The notes: generated from the letters alone by a model not told the origin. A DNA stretch of 64,000 bases from Sphingobium amiense (GCF_003967075.1 NZ_AP018664.1:124001-188000); one strand, 5' to 3'. Shown: positions 16,590 through 26,256, numbered from the stretch's first letter. Program-made: numbers and translations.

Positions 16590-17695
16590 AGGCCGAGCAC
16601 CATGAAGATCACCGCAAAGATGGCATCGAACATGATAATGAGGAAAACAGACTGGACCACTGCGGACGTCACATGACGGCCCAGACTCTGGACGTCTCCT
16701 CCCACCATCATTCCATGGCGGCACCCCGCGGCAGCGATCAGCAGGGCGAGGAACGGGGCCTTGCCCATGCCGATCCAGAAATGCTTGATACTGACGGTTT
16801 CCGCGAGACGGGTGACGAAGAAGGAGGGGCTGATGTCGATGGTGGCCCAGCTTACGAGAAGCCCTCCCAGGAGTCCGCCCAGGTCGCCCACGAACGTCAT
16901 GAGCGGAATCATGACGAGCGCGGCGAGGATACGGGGCGTGACGAGGGCATCGAACCGGTCGACACCCATGACCTGCATGGCGGCCACTTCCTGGTTCATC
17001 CGCATGGAGCCGATTTGTGCCGCGAAGGCAGAGGCCGAGCGGCCCGCCAGAAGAATAGCGGCGATGACGACGCCAAACTCCCTGAGGATTGCGACGCCCA
17101 CAAGTTCGACGGTAAAAATCTCCACTCCGAGGCTGGTGAGGAGATTGGTGCCGACCAGTGCGATGATCGCACCGATGAAAAACGTCATGATGAAAACGAT
17201 CGGCAAGGCATTGATGCCTGATTCTTGCATGACAGCGAATAGCGGTGTGACCCGCAATCGCCTGGGGCGTAACAATGTGCCTCCAAGAGCAAGGATCATC
17301 TGACCGGTGAAAACCAGCATCGCATAGGCGTCGTGAGCGATTTCAATGATCTGCTGGCCGAAGCGCGCGAAGAACCCGGTCAGGTAGCCACGGGGGGGCG
17401 GGCTATCCTCGTGAGGCGTCATGCCCGGCGCAACGAGGTTGGCCAGACGTCGCACATCGTCACGTGTGCCGAACAGGATCTCGCCGTCGGTGGGCATCAG
17501 TTTAAGGAGCAGCAAGGCGCCGGTCGTGTCGATCCTCCCGAGGGCGGAGACGTCGATCCTGTTCGCCTGCTGTCCTCCCACAGCCGGCAGCGGCTGACGG
17601 CTCGCCTGGTCAAGGGTCAGGGCCGTCCAGTCGCCCTCGGCGTGGAGGGTCAAGGAACCGTCTTCTTCAACCAGCGTCCATGTCGCCGCCTTCAT
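16586..17695 (-). CDS. mlaE: MlaE-type permease with N-terminal STAS domain
   Basis: A 369-residue protein. An N-terminal STAS-like region (about 1-100; VSALGRIDTTGALLLLKLM) is followed by the MlaE permease domain with five or so membrane helices and motifs VVIAAILLAGRSASAFAAQI and IGSMRMNQEVAAMQVMGVD. STAS fused to MlaE is common in alphaproteobacteria, where it replaces the separate MlaB. It forms the inner-membrane core of the phospholipid transporter. It overlaps pldA by 4 bp upstream and mlaF by 4 bp downstream. Confidence 0.9.
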   Translation of the reverse strand: MKAATWTLVEEDGSLTLHAEGDWTALTLDQASRQPLPAVGGQQANRIDVSALGRIDTTGALLLLKLMPTDGEILFGTRDDVRRLANLVAPGMTPHEDSPPPRGYLTGFFARFGQQIIEIAHDAYAMLVFTGQMILALGGTLLRPRRLRVTPLFAVMQESGINALPIVFIMTFFIGAIIALVGTNLLTSLGVEIFTVELVGVAILREFGVVIAAILLAGRSASAFAAQIGSMRMNQEVAAMQVMGVDRFDALVTPRILAALVMIPLMTFVGDLGGLLGGLLVSWATIDISPSFFVTRLAETVSIKHFWIGMGKAPFLALLIAAAGCRHGMMVGGDVQSLGRHVTSAVVQSVFLIIMFDAIFAVIFMVLGL

Positions 17696-18909
17696 CGGAT
17701 CAGCGCGATCCCGACGCGCAGACGCCTGGTGTTTCGATCATAGTCGAGGAGGTTTTCTCCATATCCGATGAAGCTCTGACCGAAGAGGTAGAAGTCCGGC
17801 CCGCCGCCCAGGATACGGCGGAGCGGATAGGACAGGTCGGCGGACAGCGCGCCCTTTCCGCTGCCGATATTGAAGCGGGTGGAGGTGGAGAGGCGCAGTC
17901 CATTATCCTCCCCGACCTCCATAAAAAGACCGGTGTTGCCGCGATACCGGCGTATGTCGGGATTGTCGGACTTGTCCCCGACGAAGAGGGAGAGGCGCGG
18001 CGCGATAGAGAGGCGATAGCCGCCGCCCAGCGGAATGGCGGCCATGGGCGCCAGATAGATGCTGTTGATGCTCCGCGAGGCCTCGCCGTCCCGGCCGTTG
18101 GACTCGTGCCGGATGCCACCCTGTGCGCTCAGGGACACGCCGCTCGCCAGTGTGGTCGAGGGCGTAAGATAGAATATCTCGGGCTGGAAATCGATGTTCC
18201 GGAAAGGCGAGGAGTCCGCGCCCAGATCCCAGAACATGCGCTGCGTGTAGGCGAAATGGAGTCCATCGCGCCAGCTTTGCGGGAGACCTTCCGCGCGGCG
18301 GCTTCCGAACAACTGATATTTGAAGCTGAGCTGGATCCGGGCTTCGCTGTTGGTGTCCGGACCATAGACCGCATAAATGGGTTCGTAGCCGGACAGGTTG
18401 GCGAGGAAGGCGTTGCCCGCCCTGCGATCCGAAGGCGGCGGTGTGGGAGCAGGGGCTCGCACAGGCGGAACCGGCGCAGGCGTGTGCGCCTCGGCGAGAT
18501 GCGATGCCGGCGCCGCAGGGCGCGGTATCATGGCGATCTGGCTGACGTTCCAGGCGGGGATGGAAAGCCGGGCCAGGTCCAGGGATTGCCCATCACGGGC
18601 TGCCAGGCGGTAGCGGGCGCGCTCGAATCCGCGGGGCGCTATGATCACATGGTCCGCCACATCGCGGGCGCGCTCGAGCCAGACCGTCCGGATATCTCCC
18701 GACCGTTCGACCCGGGCCTCGATCCGATCAGGGAGCGCGAAGCTCTGCGGTTCATCGCCCTCGTTCAGCAAGCGCAGATCGACGAGCAAAGCGCCCTCTG
18801 CATCCTGTTCGCCCGCGTCCCGGACGAGCACCGCTACCGGCGCTGCCTGCGCCGCGGCGGGCACAAGGAGCGCTGTCGCCAGCAACCATCGGATAGACCG
18901 GTCCATCAT
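17692..18909 (-). CDS. pldA: Outer-membrane phospholipase A (PldA)
   Basis: A 405-residue protein with a cleavable signal (about residues 1-22, ending AAAQA), a proline-rich linker (about 130-160), then a beta-barrel. The OMPLA active-site strand is visible: GGIRHESNGRDGEASRSIN gives His268, Ser270 and, 14 residues after the His, Asn282. These match the His142/Ser144/Asn156 spacing of E. coli PldA. It hydrolyses phospholipids misplaced in the outer leaflet. Next to an Mla-type transporter it makes one outer-membrane lipid-asymmetry module. Extra N-terminal residues (about 100 more than E. coli) have no assigned role. It overlaps fabI and mlaE by 4 bp each. Confidence 0.88.
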   Translation of the reverse strand: MMDRSIRWLLATALLVPAAAQAAPVAVLVRDAGEQDAEGALLVDLRLLNEGDEPQSFALPDRIEARVERSGDIRTVWLERARDVADHVIIAPRGFERARYRLAARDGQSLDLARLSIPAWNVSQIAMIPRPAAPASHLAEAHTPAPVPPVRAPAPTPPPSDRRAGNAFLANLSGYEPIYAVYGPDTNSEARIQLSFKYQLFGSRRAEGLPQSWRDGLHFAYTQRMFWDLGADSSPFRNIDFQPEIFYLTPSTTLASGVSLSAQGGIRHESNGRDGEASRSINSIYLAPMAAIPLGGGYRLSIAPRLSLFVGDKSDNPDIRRYRGNTGLFMEVGEDNGLRLSTSTRFNIGSGKGALSADLSYPLRRILGGGPDFYLFGQSFIGYGENLLDYDRNTRRLRVGIALIR

Positions 18910-19679
18910 GCGAGAAGGTGCTGTCCGCCATCGACCGGGATCACCGTTCCGGTGATCCGGCTGGCTGCGTCACTGACGAGGAAGGCAGCCAGCCCGCCGA
19001 CATCCTCTATCGTCACCAACTGGCCGACCGGCGTCTGGGCGGCGGCGCGCTCGAGCAATTCATCGAACCGCGCGATGCCACTGGCGGCGCGGGTGGCGAT
19101 AGGGCCCGGCGATATCGCATGGGCGCGGATGCCCTGGGGGCCCAGTTCGGCGGCGATATAGCGCGTCGCGCTCTCCAGCGCCGCCTTGACCGGTCCCATG
19201 AGGTTGTAGTTTTCAACGACGCGCTCCGAGCCGTAGAAGGTGACGCAGAGCAGGCAGCCGCCTTGCGCCATCAAGGGCTCGGCCAGCTTCGCCATGCGAA
19301 GGAAGCTGTGGCAGGAGACGTCCATCGCGATGCCGAACCCCTCGGCGCTGCTGTCGACGACGCGGCCATGGAGATCGTCGCGGGGTGCGAAGGCGATCGA
19401 ATGCAGCAGGAAGTCGAGTCCGCCCCATCGGTCCCGCACCTGGTCGAACAGGGCCTCGAGCTGGCCGGGCTCACGCACATCGCAGGGGGCGAGCCATTCG
19501 GCGCCCAGCCGGTCCGCCACCGGCTCGACCCAGCCTTTCGCCTTCTCGTTCAGATAGGTCGCGGCAAGGCGCGCGCCGCAGCGGCTGAAAGCCTCGGCGC
19601 AGCCCGCTGCAATGCTCTGTTCGTTGGCGATACCGACGATCAGGCCACGCTTGCCGCGAAGATCGACGAGGGGGGTCAT
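18906..19679 (-). CDS. fabI: Enoyl-[acyl-carrier-protein] reductase FabI
   Basis: A 257-residue short-chain dehydrogenase-like enzyme. GLIVGIANEQSIAAGCA (about 12-28) is the NADH-binding glycine pattern of FabI, and LLHSIAFAPRDDLHG is a FabI-type strand. The active site is Tyr149, Tyr158 and Lys165 (Y-x6-K), equivalent to Tyr146/Tyr156/Lys163 of E. coli. It performs the last reduction of fatty acid elongation. It sits between ackA and pldA with 4-bp overlaps, a placement known in other proteobacterial pta-ackA-fabI clusters linked to storage-polymer genes. It is probably an extra copy beside the chromosomal one. Confidence 0.9.
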   Translation of the reverse strand: MTPLVDLRGKRGLIVGIANEQSIAAGCAEAFSRCGARLAATYLNEKAKGWVEPVADRLGAEWLAPCDVREPGQLEALFDQVRDRWGGLDFLLHSIAFAPRDDLHGRVVDSSAEGFGIAMDVSCHSFLRMAKLAEPLMAQGGCLLCVTFYGSERVVENYNLMGPVKAALESATRYIAAELGPQGIRAHAISPGPIATRAASGIARFDELLERAAAQTPVGQLVTIEDVGGLAAFLVSDAASRITGTVIPVDGGQHLLA

Positions 19680-20866
19680 GTTTTAACTCCAAAAAGGGTG
19701 GCCAGTGTCTGCAGGACGATCATCCGTTCTTCGTCCGTCGGGATGACGCGGACGGTAATGGGGCTGCCAGGCGCGCTGATGACGTCGGCATGGACGGCAT
19801 TGGCCCGCTCATCGAGGCTGATGTCGAGCCATGCGAGGCGCTCGCAGATGCCCGCGCGGATGGCGGCGTCGTTCTCGCCGATGCCGGCCGTGAAGACGAG
19901 ACCGTCAAGGCCGCCCAGCGATGACGCCAGCGCGCCGGCCTCGCGCGCGGCACGCCAGATGAAGAGGTCGATGGCCTCGCGGGCTTCGGGCCGGTCGCTG
20001 GCCGCAAGCTCACGCATGTCGCTCGAGATGCCTGATACGCCCAGCAGGCCCGATTGCTTGTAGAGCAGCGCCTCCACATCGGCGGCGCTCATGCCCACCC
20101 GGTTCTGGAGATGCAGGATGACGCCAGGGTCGATCGACCCGCAGCGCGTGCCCATCATCAGGCCGTCGAGCGCGGTGAAACCCATCGTCGTGTCGATGCT
20201 CTTGCCGCCTGACATGGCGCACAGGCTTGCGCCGTTGCCCAGATGCGCGGCGATCACGCGGCCGGCGGCAAGCGATGGGTCGAGCTCTGCCAGGCGGCGG
20301 GCGATATAGTCGTAGGAGAGGCCATGGAAGCCGTAGCGCCTGATGCCCTGCTCGTGAAGTGCGCGCGGGAGCGCGAAGCGGGTGGCGGGTGCGGGGCGAT
20401 CATGGTGGAAGGCGGTGTCGAAGCAGGCGACCTGGGGAAGGTCCGGCGCGAGCGCGGCGATCGCGCGGATGGCAGCCAGATTATGGGGCTGGTGGAGCGG
20501 GGCCAGTGGACAGAGCTTCTCAAGCTCCTCGAGCACTATGGTATCGATCAGGCACGACTGGGCGAAGTCGACCCCGCCGTGGACGACGCGGTGCCCGACG
20601 GCGAGGACTTCGCGCCCTTCGAGATGCGATGTGGCCCAGTCAAACAACCATGCGAGCAACTCTGCATGGGTCATGGCGCGTTCGTCGGGCCACTCGCGTT
20701 CGATCAGCACTGTGCCTGCTGCGTCGCGAATGGCGAGGCGGGGAGAAAGACCGATCCGTTCGATCTTGCCGCCGGCGGACAATGTCGGTTTGCGGTCGCG
20801 ATCGAGCGTATAGAGCGCGAACTTGATGCTGGACGAGCCCGAATTGAGGCTGACGACGGCCTTCAT
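19676..20866 (-). CDS. ackA: Acetate kinase
   Basis: A 396-residue acetokinase starting at the ATG at 20866; the longer open frame to 21220 lies inside the upstream gene. VVSLNSGSSSIKFALY (residues 4-19) is the N-terminal signature with the phosphate-binding Asn and Ser residues. YGFHGLSYDYIARRL is the second signature, and GLVFTAGIGENDAAIRA the adenine-site motif. It interconverts acetate plus ATP with acetyl phosphate plus ADP. With the Pta-type partner upstream (4-bp overlap) it forms the acetate overflow/assimilation route next to the PHB genes. Confidence 0.93.
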   Translation of the reverse strand: MKAVVSLNSGSSSIKFALYTLDRDRKPTLSAGGKIERIGLSPRLAIRDAAGTVLIEREWPDERAMTHAELLAWLFDWATSHLEGREVLAVGHRVVHGGVDFAQSCLIDTIVLEELEKLCPLAPLHQPHNLAAIRAIAALAPDLPQVACFDTAFHHDRPAPATRFALPRALHEQGIRRYGFHGLSYDYIARRLAELDPSLAAGRVIAAHLGNGASLCAMSGGKSIDTTMGFTALDGLMMGTRCGSIDPGVILHLQNRVGMSAADVEALLYKQSGLLGVSGISSDMRELAASDRPEAREAIDLFIWRAAREAGALASSLGGLDGLVFTAGIGENDAAIRAGICERLAWLDISLDERANAVHADVISAPGSPITVRVIPTDEERMIVLQTLATLFGVKT

Positions 20867-22284
20867 GTGCGCATACCCTCCGGCAGGCCGGGCGCCGCCT
20901 TGGTCGCCGCGCGCGCTACCAGCACGGCAACGGCGCAGGAAGCAAGGCGCGTGCGCAGGCTGTCGGCCCGGCTGGTGAGGATGATCGGCACACGCGCACC
21001 CAGCACGATGCCTGCCGCATCCGCCCCGCCGAGGAAGGTGAGCTGCTTGGCGAGCATGTTGCCCGCCTCCAGATCGGGTACGACCAATATGTCCGCCTTG
21101 CCCGCGACGGGCGACACGATCCCTTTTTCCTTCGCGGCCGCCTCGCTGATCGCATTGTCGAAGGCGAGCGGGCCATCGAGGAGGCCGCCCGTGATCTGGC
21201 CCCGGTCGGCCATCTTGCACAGCGCGGCAGCATCGAGCGTGGTCGGCATCGCCGGGTTCACCGTCTCGACAGCGGACAGGATCGCGACCCTGGGTTGGCC
21301 GATGTCCAGCACATGGGCAAGATCGATGGCGTTGCGGATGATATCCGCCTTTTCTTCAAGGTTCGGCGCGATGTTGATCGCCGCGTCGGTGATGATGAGC
21401 GGCGTCGGATGGCCGGGCACGTCCATCACATAGGCATGGCTGATCCGCCGTTCGGTACGCAGGCCCGTCGCGCGCGACACGACCGCGCCCATCAATTCGT
21501 CGGTATGCAGCGATCCCTTCATGAGCAGCACCGCCTCGCCGGCCCGCACCAGTTCGACGGCCTTCGCCGCCGAATCATGGCTGTGCGCGCTTTCCACGAT
21601 GCGATAGGCCGCCACATCCTTGCCGGCCTCGGCCGCCGCTGCAAGAATGCGGGCCCTCGGTCCCACCAGGATCGGATCGATCAGCCCTGCCTCGGCGGCC
21701 TCGACCGCTGCCGCCAGCGCGGCGGCCGAACAGGGGTGAGCGATGGCGGTGCGCGCGGGGTTGCCGCGCACGCCCTCGATCAACCGATGATAGCCGTCAT
21801 GGTCTGACAGGCGGATATCGGGGAGCGCGATGCGCGGGCGGCGGATCTTCTCGGTGGGGGCCTTGACCTGCGCTTCGCCGGTGATGACGGTCTCGCCATT
21901 CTGATTGTCGCAGCGGCAGTCGAGCAGCAGGATATGCTTGTCCGCCCGCTTTTCCGTCACCGTCACCGTCGCGGTGATGGCGTCGCCGATGCCCACGGGC
22001 CTCAGGAACCGCAGCGACTGGCCGAGATAGATGGCACCGGGGCCGGGCAGTTCGGTCCCGAGCACCGCCGATATCAGCCCGCCGCCCCACATGCCGTGCG
22101 CGATCACCCGGCGGAAGAAGTCGCTTTCGGCATAATCCTCGTCCAGATGGGCCGGATTGACGTCGCCCGACACCAGCGCGAAGAGCTGGATATCGCGCTT
22201 GGAGAGCGTGCGGGTCACGCTCGCGCTTTCGCCCACGGCGATCTCGTCGAAGGTCCGGTTTTCGATCATGGCCTCATCGGTCAT
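20863..22284 (-). CDS. MaoC-like hydratase fused to phosphate acetyltransferase
   Basis: A 473-residue two-domain protein. Residues about 5-145 form a MaoC hot-dog domain (LFALVSGDVNPAHLDEDYA is the hydratase-2 motif with Asp and His, then HGMWGGGLISAVLG). Residues about 155-470 form a phosphotransacetylase domain (ETVNPAMPTTLDAAALCKMA, and VVPDLEAGNMLAKQLTFLGG near the end). It would move acyl groups between CoA and phosphate and may also hydrate enoyl-CoA to 3-hydroxyacyl-CoA, a PHA precursor. It starts 3 bp after phaC and overlaps ackA by 4 bp. This fusion is a known type in PHA-linked clusters. Confidence 0.9.
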   Translation of the reverse strand: MTDEAMIENRTFDEIAVGESASVTRTLSKRDIQLFALVSGDVNPAHLDEDYAESDFFRRVIAHGMWGGGLISAVLGTELPGPGAIYLGQSLRFLRPVGIGDAITATVTVTEKRADKHILLLDCRCDNQNGETVITGEAQVKAPTEKIRRPRIALPDIRLSDHDGYHRLIEGVRGNPARTAIAHPCSAAALAAAVEAAEAGLIDPILVGPRARILAAAAEAGKDVAAYRIVESAHSHDSAAKAVELVRAGEAVLLMKGSLHTDELMGAVVSRATGLRTERRISHAYVMDVPGHPTPLIITDAAINIAPNLEEKADIIRNAIDLAHVLDIGQPRVAILSAVETVNPAMPTTLDAAALCKMADRGQITGGLLDGPLAFDNAISEAAAKEKGIVSPVAGKADILVVPDLEAGNMLAKQLTFLGGADAAGIVLGARVPIILTSRADSLRTRLASCAVAVLVARAATKAAPGLPEGMRT

Positions 22285-22287
22285 GGC

Positions 22288-24045
22288 TCAGCGCTCCAGG
22301 ACATAATGGCCGGGCGCGTCCGCGATCGGCGCATAGCCTTTGTCCGCGGCGCCCATGGACGGCGGGGCCCCGGGCGCGCCCGAACGGCTTGCAAGCCAGT
22401 CGCCCCATTCGGTCCACCAGGAACCCTGCTTCTTCTCTGCGTGGCGTTCCCATTCCTCCGGATCGTAGGAGAGACCATCGGTTTCGCGCGTCAGCACGCG
22501 GTAGCGCCGGCCGTTGTGGCCCGGTTCCGAGACGATACCGGCATTATGGCCGCCGCTCGTCAGCACGAAGGTGATCTCGGCCCCGGTCAGCAGGTGGATC
22601 TTATGCACCGAATGCCAGGGCGCGACATGATCGCGCTCGGTGCCGACGACGAACAACGGTCTGCGGATCGCCGAGAGCGCGATGGTGCGACCATTGACCT
22701 TGTATTTGCCCTCGGCCAGGTCATCGTCGAGGAACAGGCGCCGCAGATACTGGCTGTGCATGGCATAGGGCATGCGCGTCCCGTCGGCGTTCCAGGCCAT
22801 GAGGTCGTTGAGAGGCGCGCGCTCGCCCATCAGATATTCCGACAGGATGCGCGACCAGACGAGGTCGTTGGATTTGAGGATCTGGAACGCGCCGCCCATC
22901 TGGCCGCTGTCGAGATAGCCCCGGCTCCACATCATCTTTTCGAGGAGATTGAGCTGTCCCTCATCGATGAAGAGGCCCAGTTCGCCCGGTTCGCTGAATT
23001 CGGTCTGCGCCGCGAAAAGCGTCACGCTGGCAAGGCGATCGTCACCCTCGCGCGCCATCGTCGCCGCTGCGATCGAGAGCAGCGTGCCGCCTAGGCAATA
23101 GCCCACGGCATGAACGGCGGGCGCGCCGGTAATCGCGCTCACCGCATCGAGCGCCGCCATCGGCCCGAGTTGCCGATAGGCCTCCATGTCGAGGTCGCGG
23201 TCCTCGCTGTCCGGATTGTGCCAGGAGATCATGAACACGGTGAAGCCCTGGGACGTCAGCCACTGGACGAGGCTGTTCTCGGGCGAGAGGTCGAGGATGT
23301 AATATTTCATGATCCATGCCGGCACGATCAGGATCGGCTCGGGCCGCACCGTGTCGGTGGTGGGGGCGTACTGGATCAGTTCGATGAGGCGGTTGCGATA
23401 GACGACCTTGCCCCTGGCGGTCGCCACCGTCTCCCCCACGCGGAAGGCGTCCGTGCCCGCCGGAGGCAAGCCTCTTACGAGATGCTGCATATCCTCGATC
23501 AGATGGCGGAACCCGTCGACCAGGCATTGGCCGCCGGTCTCGACGATCTTGCGCTGGAGAACCGGGTTGGTCGTAAGGAAGTTGGTCGGCGCAAGGATAT
23601 CGAGCATCTGTCTGGCGGTGAATTCGACCATGTCCTCATGATGGCTGCCGACGCCGCCCACCCCGGTTGTCGCCGCGTGCCACCATTGCTGGTTGAGAAG
23701 GAACGCCTGCGAGAGGAGGTTGAAGGGCGGCTGCTGCCAGGCGGGATCGGCAAAGCGGCGGTCCTGCGGCAGCGGCTCGATCGCGGGCGCCGCGTCGCGG
23801 TCGCCTGCGGATCGGACGGCATAGTCGAAGAGCCGCACATATTTGCGGGCCGCCTTGGCGGTGAGTTGCAGCTGCTTGCCCGGTGCGAAGGCGAGATGAT
23901 GTCCCCAGTCCGAAAAGGCCTGGAGGATGGTGATGGGGGAGAGCCCCGCGGTCATCTGCGCGATCGCGGCGCCCGCGGCCCTGTCGAGGGTTTCGGCGAT
24001 CCCGTCGAGCGGGTCGGGTGCCTGGGGCATGTTCTGGGCGCTCAT
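22288..24045 (-). CDS. phaC: Poly(3-hydroxyalkanoate) synthase, class I type
   Basis: A 585-residue synthase. PHA synthase N-terminal domain (about residues 80-250) then an alpha/beta-hydrolase domain. The lipase-like box is AVGYCLGGTLLS, with Cys317 as nucleophile; later segments TERDHVAPWHSVH (Asp) and TSGGHNAGIVSEPGH (His) complete the triad. It polymerises 3-hydroxyacyl-CoA into storage granules. Length matches class I. It lies downstream of phaB-phaA-lptB and is followed after 3 bp by maoC-pta, so precursor and polymer steps are in one run. Confidence 0.93.
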   Translation of the reverse strand: MSAQNMPQAPDPLDGIAETLDRAAGAAIAQMTAGLSPITILQAFSDWGHHLAFAPGKQLQLTAKAARKYVRLFDYAVRSAGDRDAAPAIEPLPQDRRFADPAWQQPPFNLLSQAFLLNQQWWHAATTGVGGVGSHHEDMVEFTARQMLDILAPTNFLTTNPVLQRKIVETGGQCLVDGFRHLIEDMQHLVRGLPPAGTDAFRVGETVATARGKVVYRNRLIELIQYAPTTDTVRPEPILIVPAWIMKYYILDLSPENSLVQWLTSQGFTVFMISWHNPDSEDRDLDMEAYRQLGPMAALDAVSAITGAPAVHAVGYCLGGTLLSIAAATMAREGDDRLASVTLFAAQTEFSEPGELGLFIDEGQLNLLEKMMWSRGYLDSGQMGGAFQILKSNDLVWSRILSEYLMGERAPLNDLMAWNADGTRMPYAMHSQYLRRLFLDDDLAEGKYKVNGRTIALSAIRRPLFVVGTERDHVAPWHSVHKIHLLTGAEITFVLTSGGHNAGIVSEPGHNGRRYRVLTRETDGLSYDPEEWERHAEKKQGSWWTEWGDWLASRSGAPGAPPSMGAADKGYAPIADAPGHYVLER

Positions 24046-24159
24046 GATCGGTCCTTTTTGAAGATTTCCATTACAGGGCGGCTACCGGTCGGGCCGTTGC
24101 CCGGGGAGGCAAAGCTGCGGCAAAAGGCCGCTGTCGCCCTTGAGAACAGAGAAAGAAAA

Positions 24160-25017
24160 TCAATCCTCATAATTCTCTCCCAGGTACAGACGACGGACTT
24201 CGTCATGGTGAAGAAGCTCTTGCGGCTTGCCCACGAAAAGCACCTTGCCGCCGTGGATGACATAGGCGCGGTCGACCAGTTCGAGCATCTCATGGACGTT
24301 ATGGTCGGTGATGAGGACGCCGACGCCACGCCTTTTGAGATCGCGGACCATGAGCTTGATGTCCGCGATCGAAATGGGATCGATCCCGGCGAAAGGCTCG
24401 TCGAGCAGGATCACGCCAGGCTCGGCCGCCAGGGCGCGCGCGATCTCGCAGCGCCGCCGCTCGCCGCCGGACAGGGAAGGGGAGGGTGTCGACCGCAGAT
24501 GCGTCAGGCCGAAATCGGCAAGCAGTTCGCCCAGCCGGCGGTCGATGTCGCCAGGGTCGGTCATGCGCAGTTCCAGCACAGAGCGGATGTTGTCCGCAAC
24601 GCTCATCCCGCGAAAGATCGAGGCTTCCTGCGGCAGATAGCCAAGCCCGCGGTTGCCGCGCTCATGCATGGCCAGTGCTGAGACATCTTCGCCGTCGAGC
24701 AGTATACGACCGCCATCGAGGCGTATGAGACCCATGATCCCGTAGAAGCAGATCGTCTTGCCTGTGCCGTTGGGGCCGAGCAGGCCAACGATCTCGCCGC
24801 GATCGACCTCGAGCGAGAAGCCGTCCAGCACCTTTCGCCGTCCGAACGCTTTCTCGATCGCCTGGACTTTGAGCGCGGGCGGGCCGACCACCGACACCGA
24901 CCCGGAGGTGTCCAGCCTGGCGCAGTCAACGCCTTCGCGGCAGGCTGATGGAGTGTCGGCAATGCGGCAGGCGCTGTCATCGAGCATCGTCAGAGGCCCG
25001 GCGCGGCACATTCGCAT
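24160..25017 (-). CDS. lptB: LptB-like ABC transporter ATP-binding protein
   Basis: About 285 residues from the ATG at 25017 (the start is uncertain; residues before about PALKVQAIEKAFG are not part of the ATPase). Walker A GPNGTGKT, Q-loop LPQEASIFRGMSVADNI (a strong LptB pattern), signature LSGGERRRCEIARALA, Walker B GVILLDEPFAGIDP and switch ITDHNVHEML all agree with LptB. LptB powers lipopolysaccharide export with LptFG. None of the other lpt genes are here, so this is either a spare copy or serves another lipid exporter. It lies between phaA and phaC, an unusual place. Confidence 0.82.
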   Translation of the reverse strand: MRMCRAGPLTMLDDSACRIADTPSACREGVDCARLDTSGSVSVVGPPALKVQAIEKAFGRRKVLDGFSLEVDRGEIVGLLGPNGTGKTICFYGIMGLIRLDGGRILLDGEDVSALAMHERGNRGLGYLPQEASIFRGMSVADNIRSVLELRMTDPGDIDRRLGELLADFGLTHLRSTPSPSLSGGERRRCEIARALAAEPGVILLDEPFAGIDPISIADIKLMVRDLKRRGVGVLITDHNVHEMLELVDRAYVIHGGKVLFVGKPQELLHHDEVRRLYLGENYED

Positions 25018-25048
25018 GAGAATCGCCGCCGCGCCGTGCCGCTCGTGA

Positions 25049-26233
25049 TCATGCCATCGCCTCCAGGGCGAGGGCCACGCCCTGGCCGCCGCCGATGCAC
25101 AAGGTGACAACGCCCCGGCGCAGCCCGTCGCGCCGCATCGCATGCAGCAGGCGGGTGGTCAGCACGGCACCGGTCGCCCCGATCGGATGGCCATGCGCGA
25201 TGGCGCCGCCTTCCACATTGACGATGTCCTCAGGGAGGCCGAGTTCCTGCGTGACCGCGATGGCGATGGCCGCGAAAGCCTCGTTGATCTCGACGCGATC
25301 GAGGTCTCCGACCGACCATCCCGCCCGCTCGAGCGCCTGCCGGACGGCGGGCACCGGCCCGAGGCCGAAGAGGCCGGGGGCGACCGCGCCGACACCGAAC
25401 GCGACGAGGCGCCCCAGGGGCGTCACGCCATTGCGCTGCGCCCATTGCTCGTTCGCGACGATCATCGCGGACGCGCCGGTGTTGAGGCCGGGCGCATTGC
25501 CCGCCGTGATGGTGCCTTCCGGTCGGAAGGCAGGCTTTAGACGCGCGAGGCTCTCAAGGCTCGTATCGGCCCGGTTCTGCTCATCTTTTGCAAAGAGCGT
25601 CACAGCCTTGCGAGAAGGAATCTCGACAGGCACGATCTCCGCCTCGAACCGGCCATTGGCCTGGGCCGCGCTGAAACTCTGCTGCGAGCGCAACGCCCAG
25701 CCATCCTGCGCCTCCCGGCTGATGCCGAACTGTGCGACCAGATCCTCGGTGACCCAGCCTGAATGCTGATTGCTGAAGGCGTCATTCAGCCCGTCATGGA
25801 GCATGGCGTCGAGGAGTTTGCCCTCGCCCATACGATAGCCCCAGCGTCCCTTCTCGATGAGATAGGGCGCCTGGTCCATATTCTCCATGCCGCCGGCGAT
25901 CACGGCCTGGCCAAGGCCGAGCATGATCTCCTGGGCGGCCGAGGCGATCGCCTGTGCGCCCGATCCGCAGACCCGGTTGACGGTCATGGCAGGAGCACTG
26001 TCGCGTAACCCCGCGTTGATGGCGGCCTGGCGGGCAGGGTTCATCTTCGCGCCTGCCTGGACCACCTGTCCCATGACGACGCTGTCGATATTGTCAGCGC
26101 CCACGCCCGCGCGCCTGAGCGTTTCGGCGATGGCGACGCTGCCGAGCGCGGGCGCTTTCATGTCCTTGAGCGCGCCGCCATAGGCGCCGATGGGCGTGCG
26201 AACCGGGGCGCACAGAACGACAGGACTGGTCAT
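25049..26233 (-). CDS. phaA: Acetyl-CoA acetyltransferase (beta-ketothiolase)
   Basis: A 394-residue thiolase from the ATG at 26233; the longer open frame overlaps phaB. Active-site features: NRVCGSGAQAIASAAQEIML with the acyl-accepting Cys (about residue 90), NEAFAAIAIAVT with the NEAF motif, GGAIAHGHPIGATGA with the catalytic His, and CIGGGQGVAL with the second Cys. It condenses two acetyl-CoA to acetoacetyl-CoA, the first step of PHB synthesis. It is 23 bp downstream of phaB. Confidence 0.93.
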   Translation of the reverse strand: MTSPVVLCAPVRTPIGAYGGALKDMKAPALGSVAIAETLRRAGVGADNIDSVVMGQVVQAGAKMNPARQAAINAGLRDSAPAMTVNRVCGSGAQAIASAAQEIMLGLGQAVIAGGMENMDQAPYLIEKGRWGYRMGEGKLLDAMLHDGLNDAFSNQHSGWVTEDLVAQFGISREAQDGWALRSQQSFSAAQANGRFEAEIVPVEIPSRKAVTLFAKDEQNRADTSLESLARLKPAFRPEGTITAGNAPGLNTGASAMIVANEQWAQRNGVTPLGRLVAFGVGAVAPGLFGLGPVPAVRQALERAGWSVGDLDRVEINEAFAAIAIAVTQELGLPEDIVNVEGGAIAHGHPIGATGAVLTTRLLHAMRRDGLRRGVVTLCIGGGQGVALALEAMA

Positions 26234-26256
26234 GAGAATAATCCTTCCACGCATTT

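Noticed and set aside
16520..19161. Long plus-strand open frames (16520-17221 and 17680-19161) opposite the mlaE, pldA and fabI genes
   Set aside because: Compositions are those of antisense shadows (His/Asp/Gly-rich without motifs); the minus strand has complete enzymes with intact active sites.
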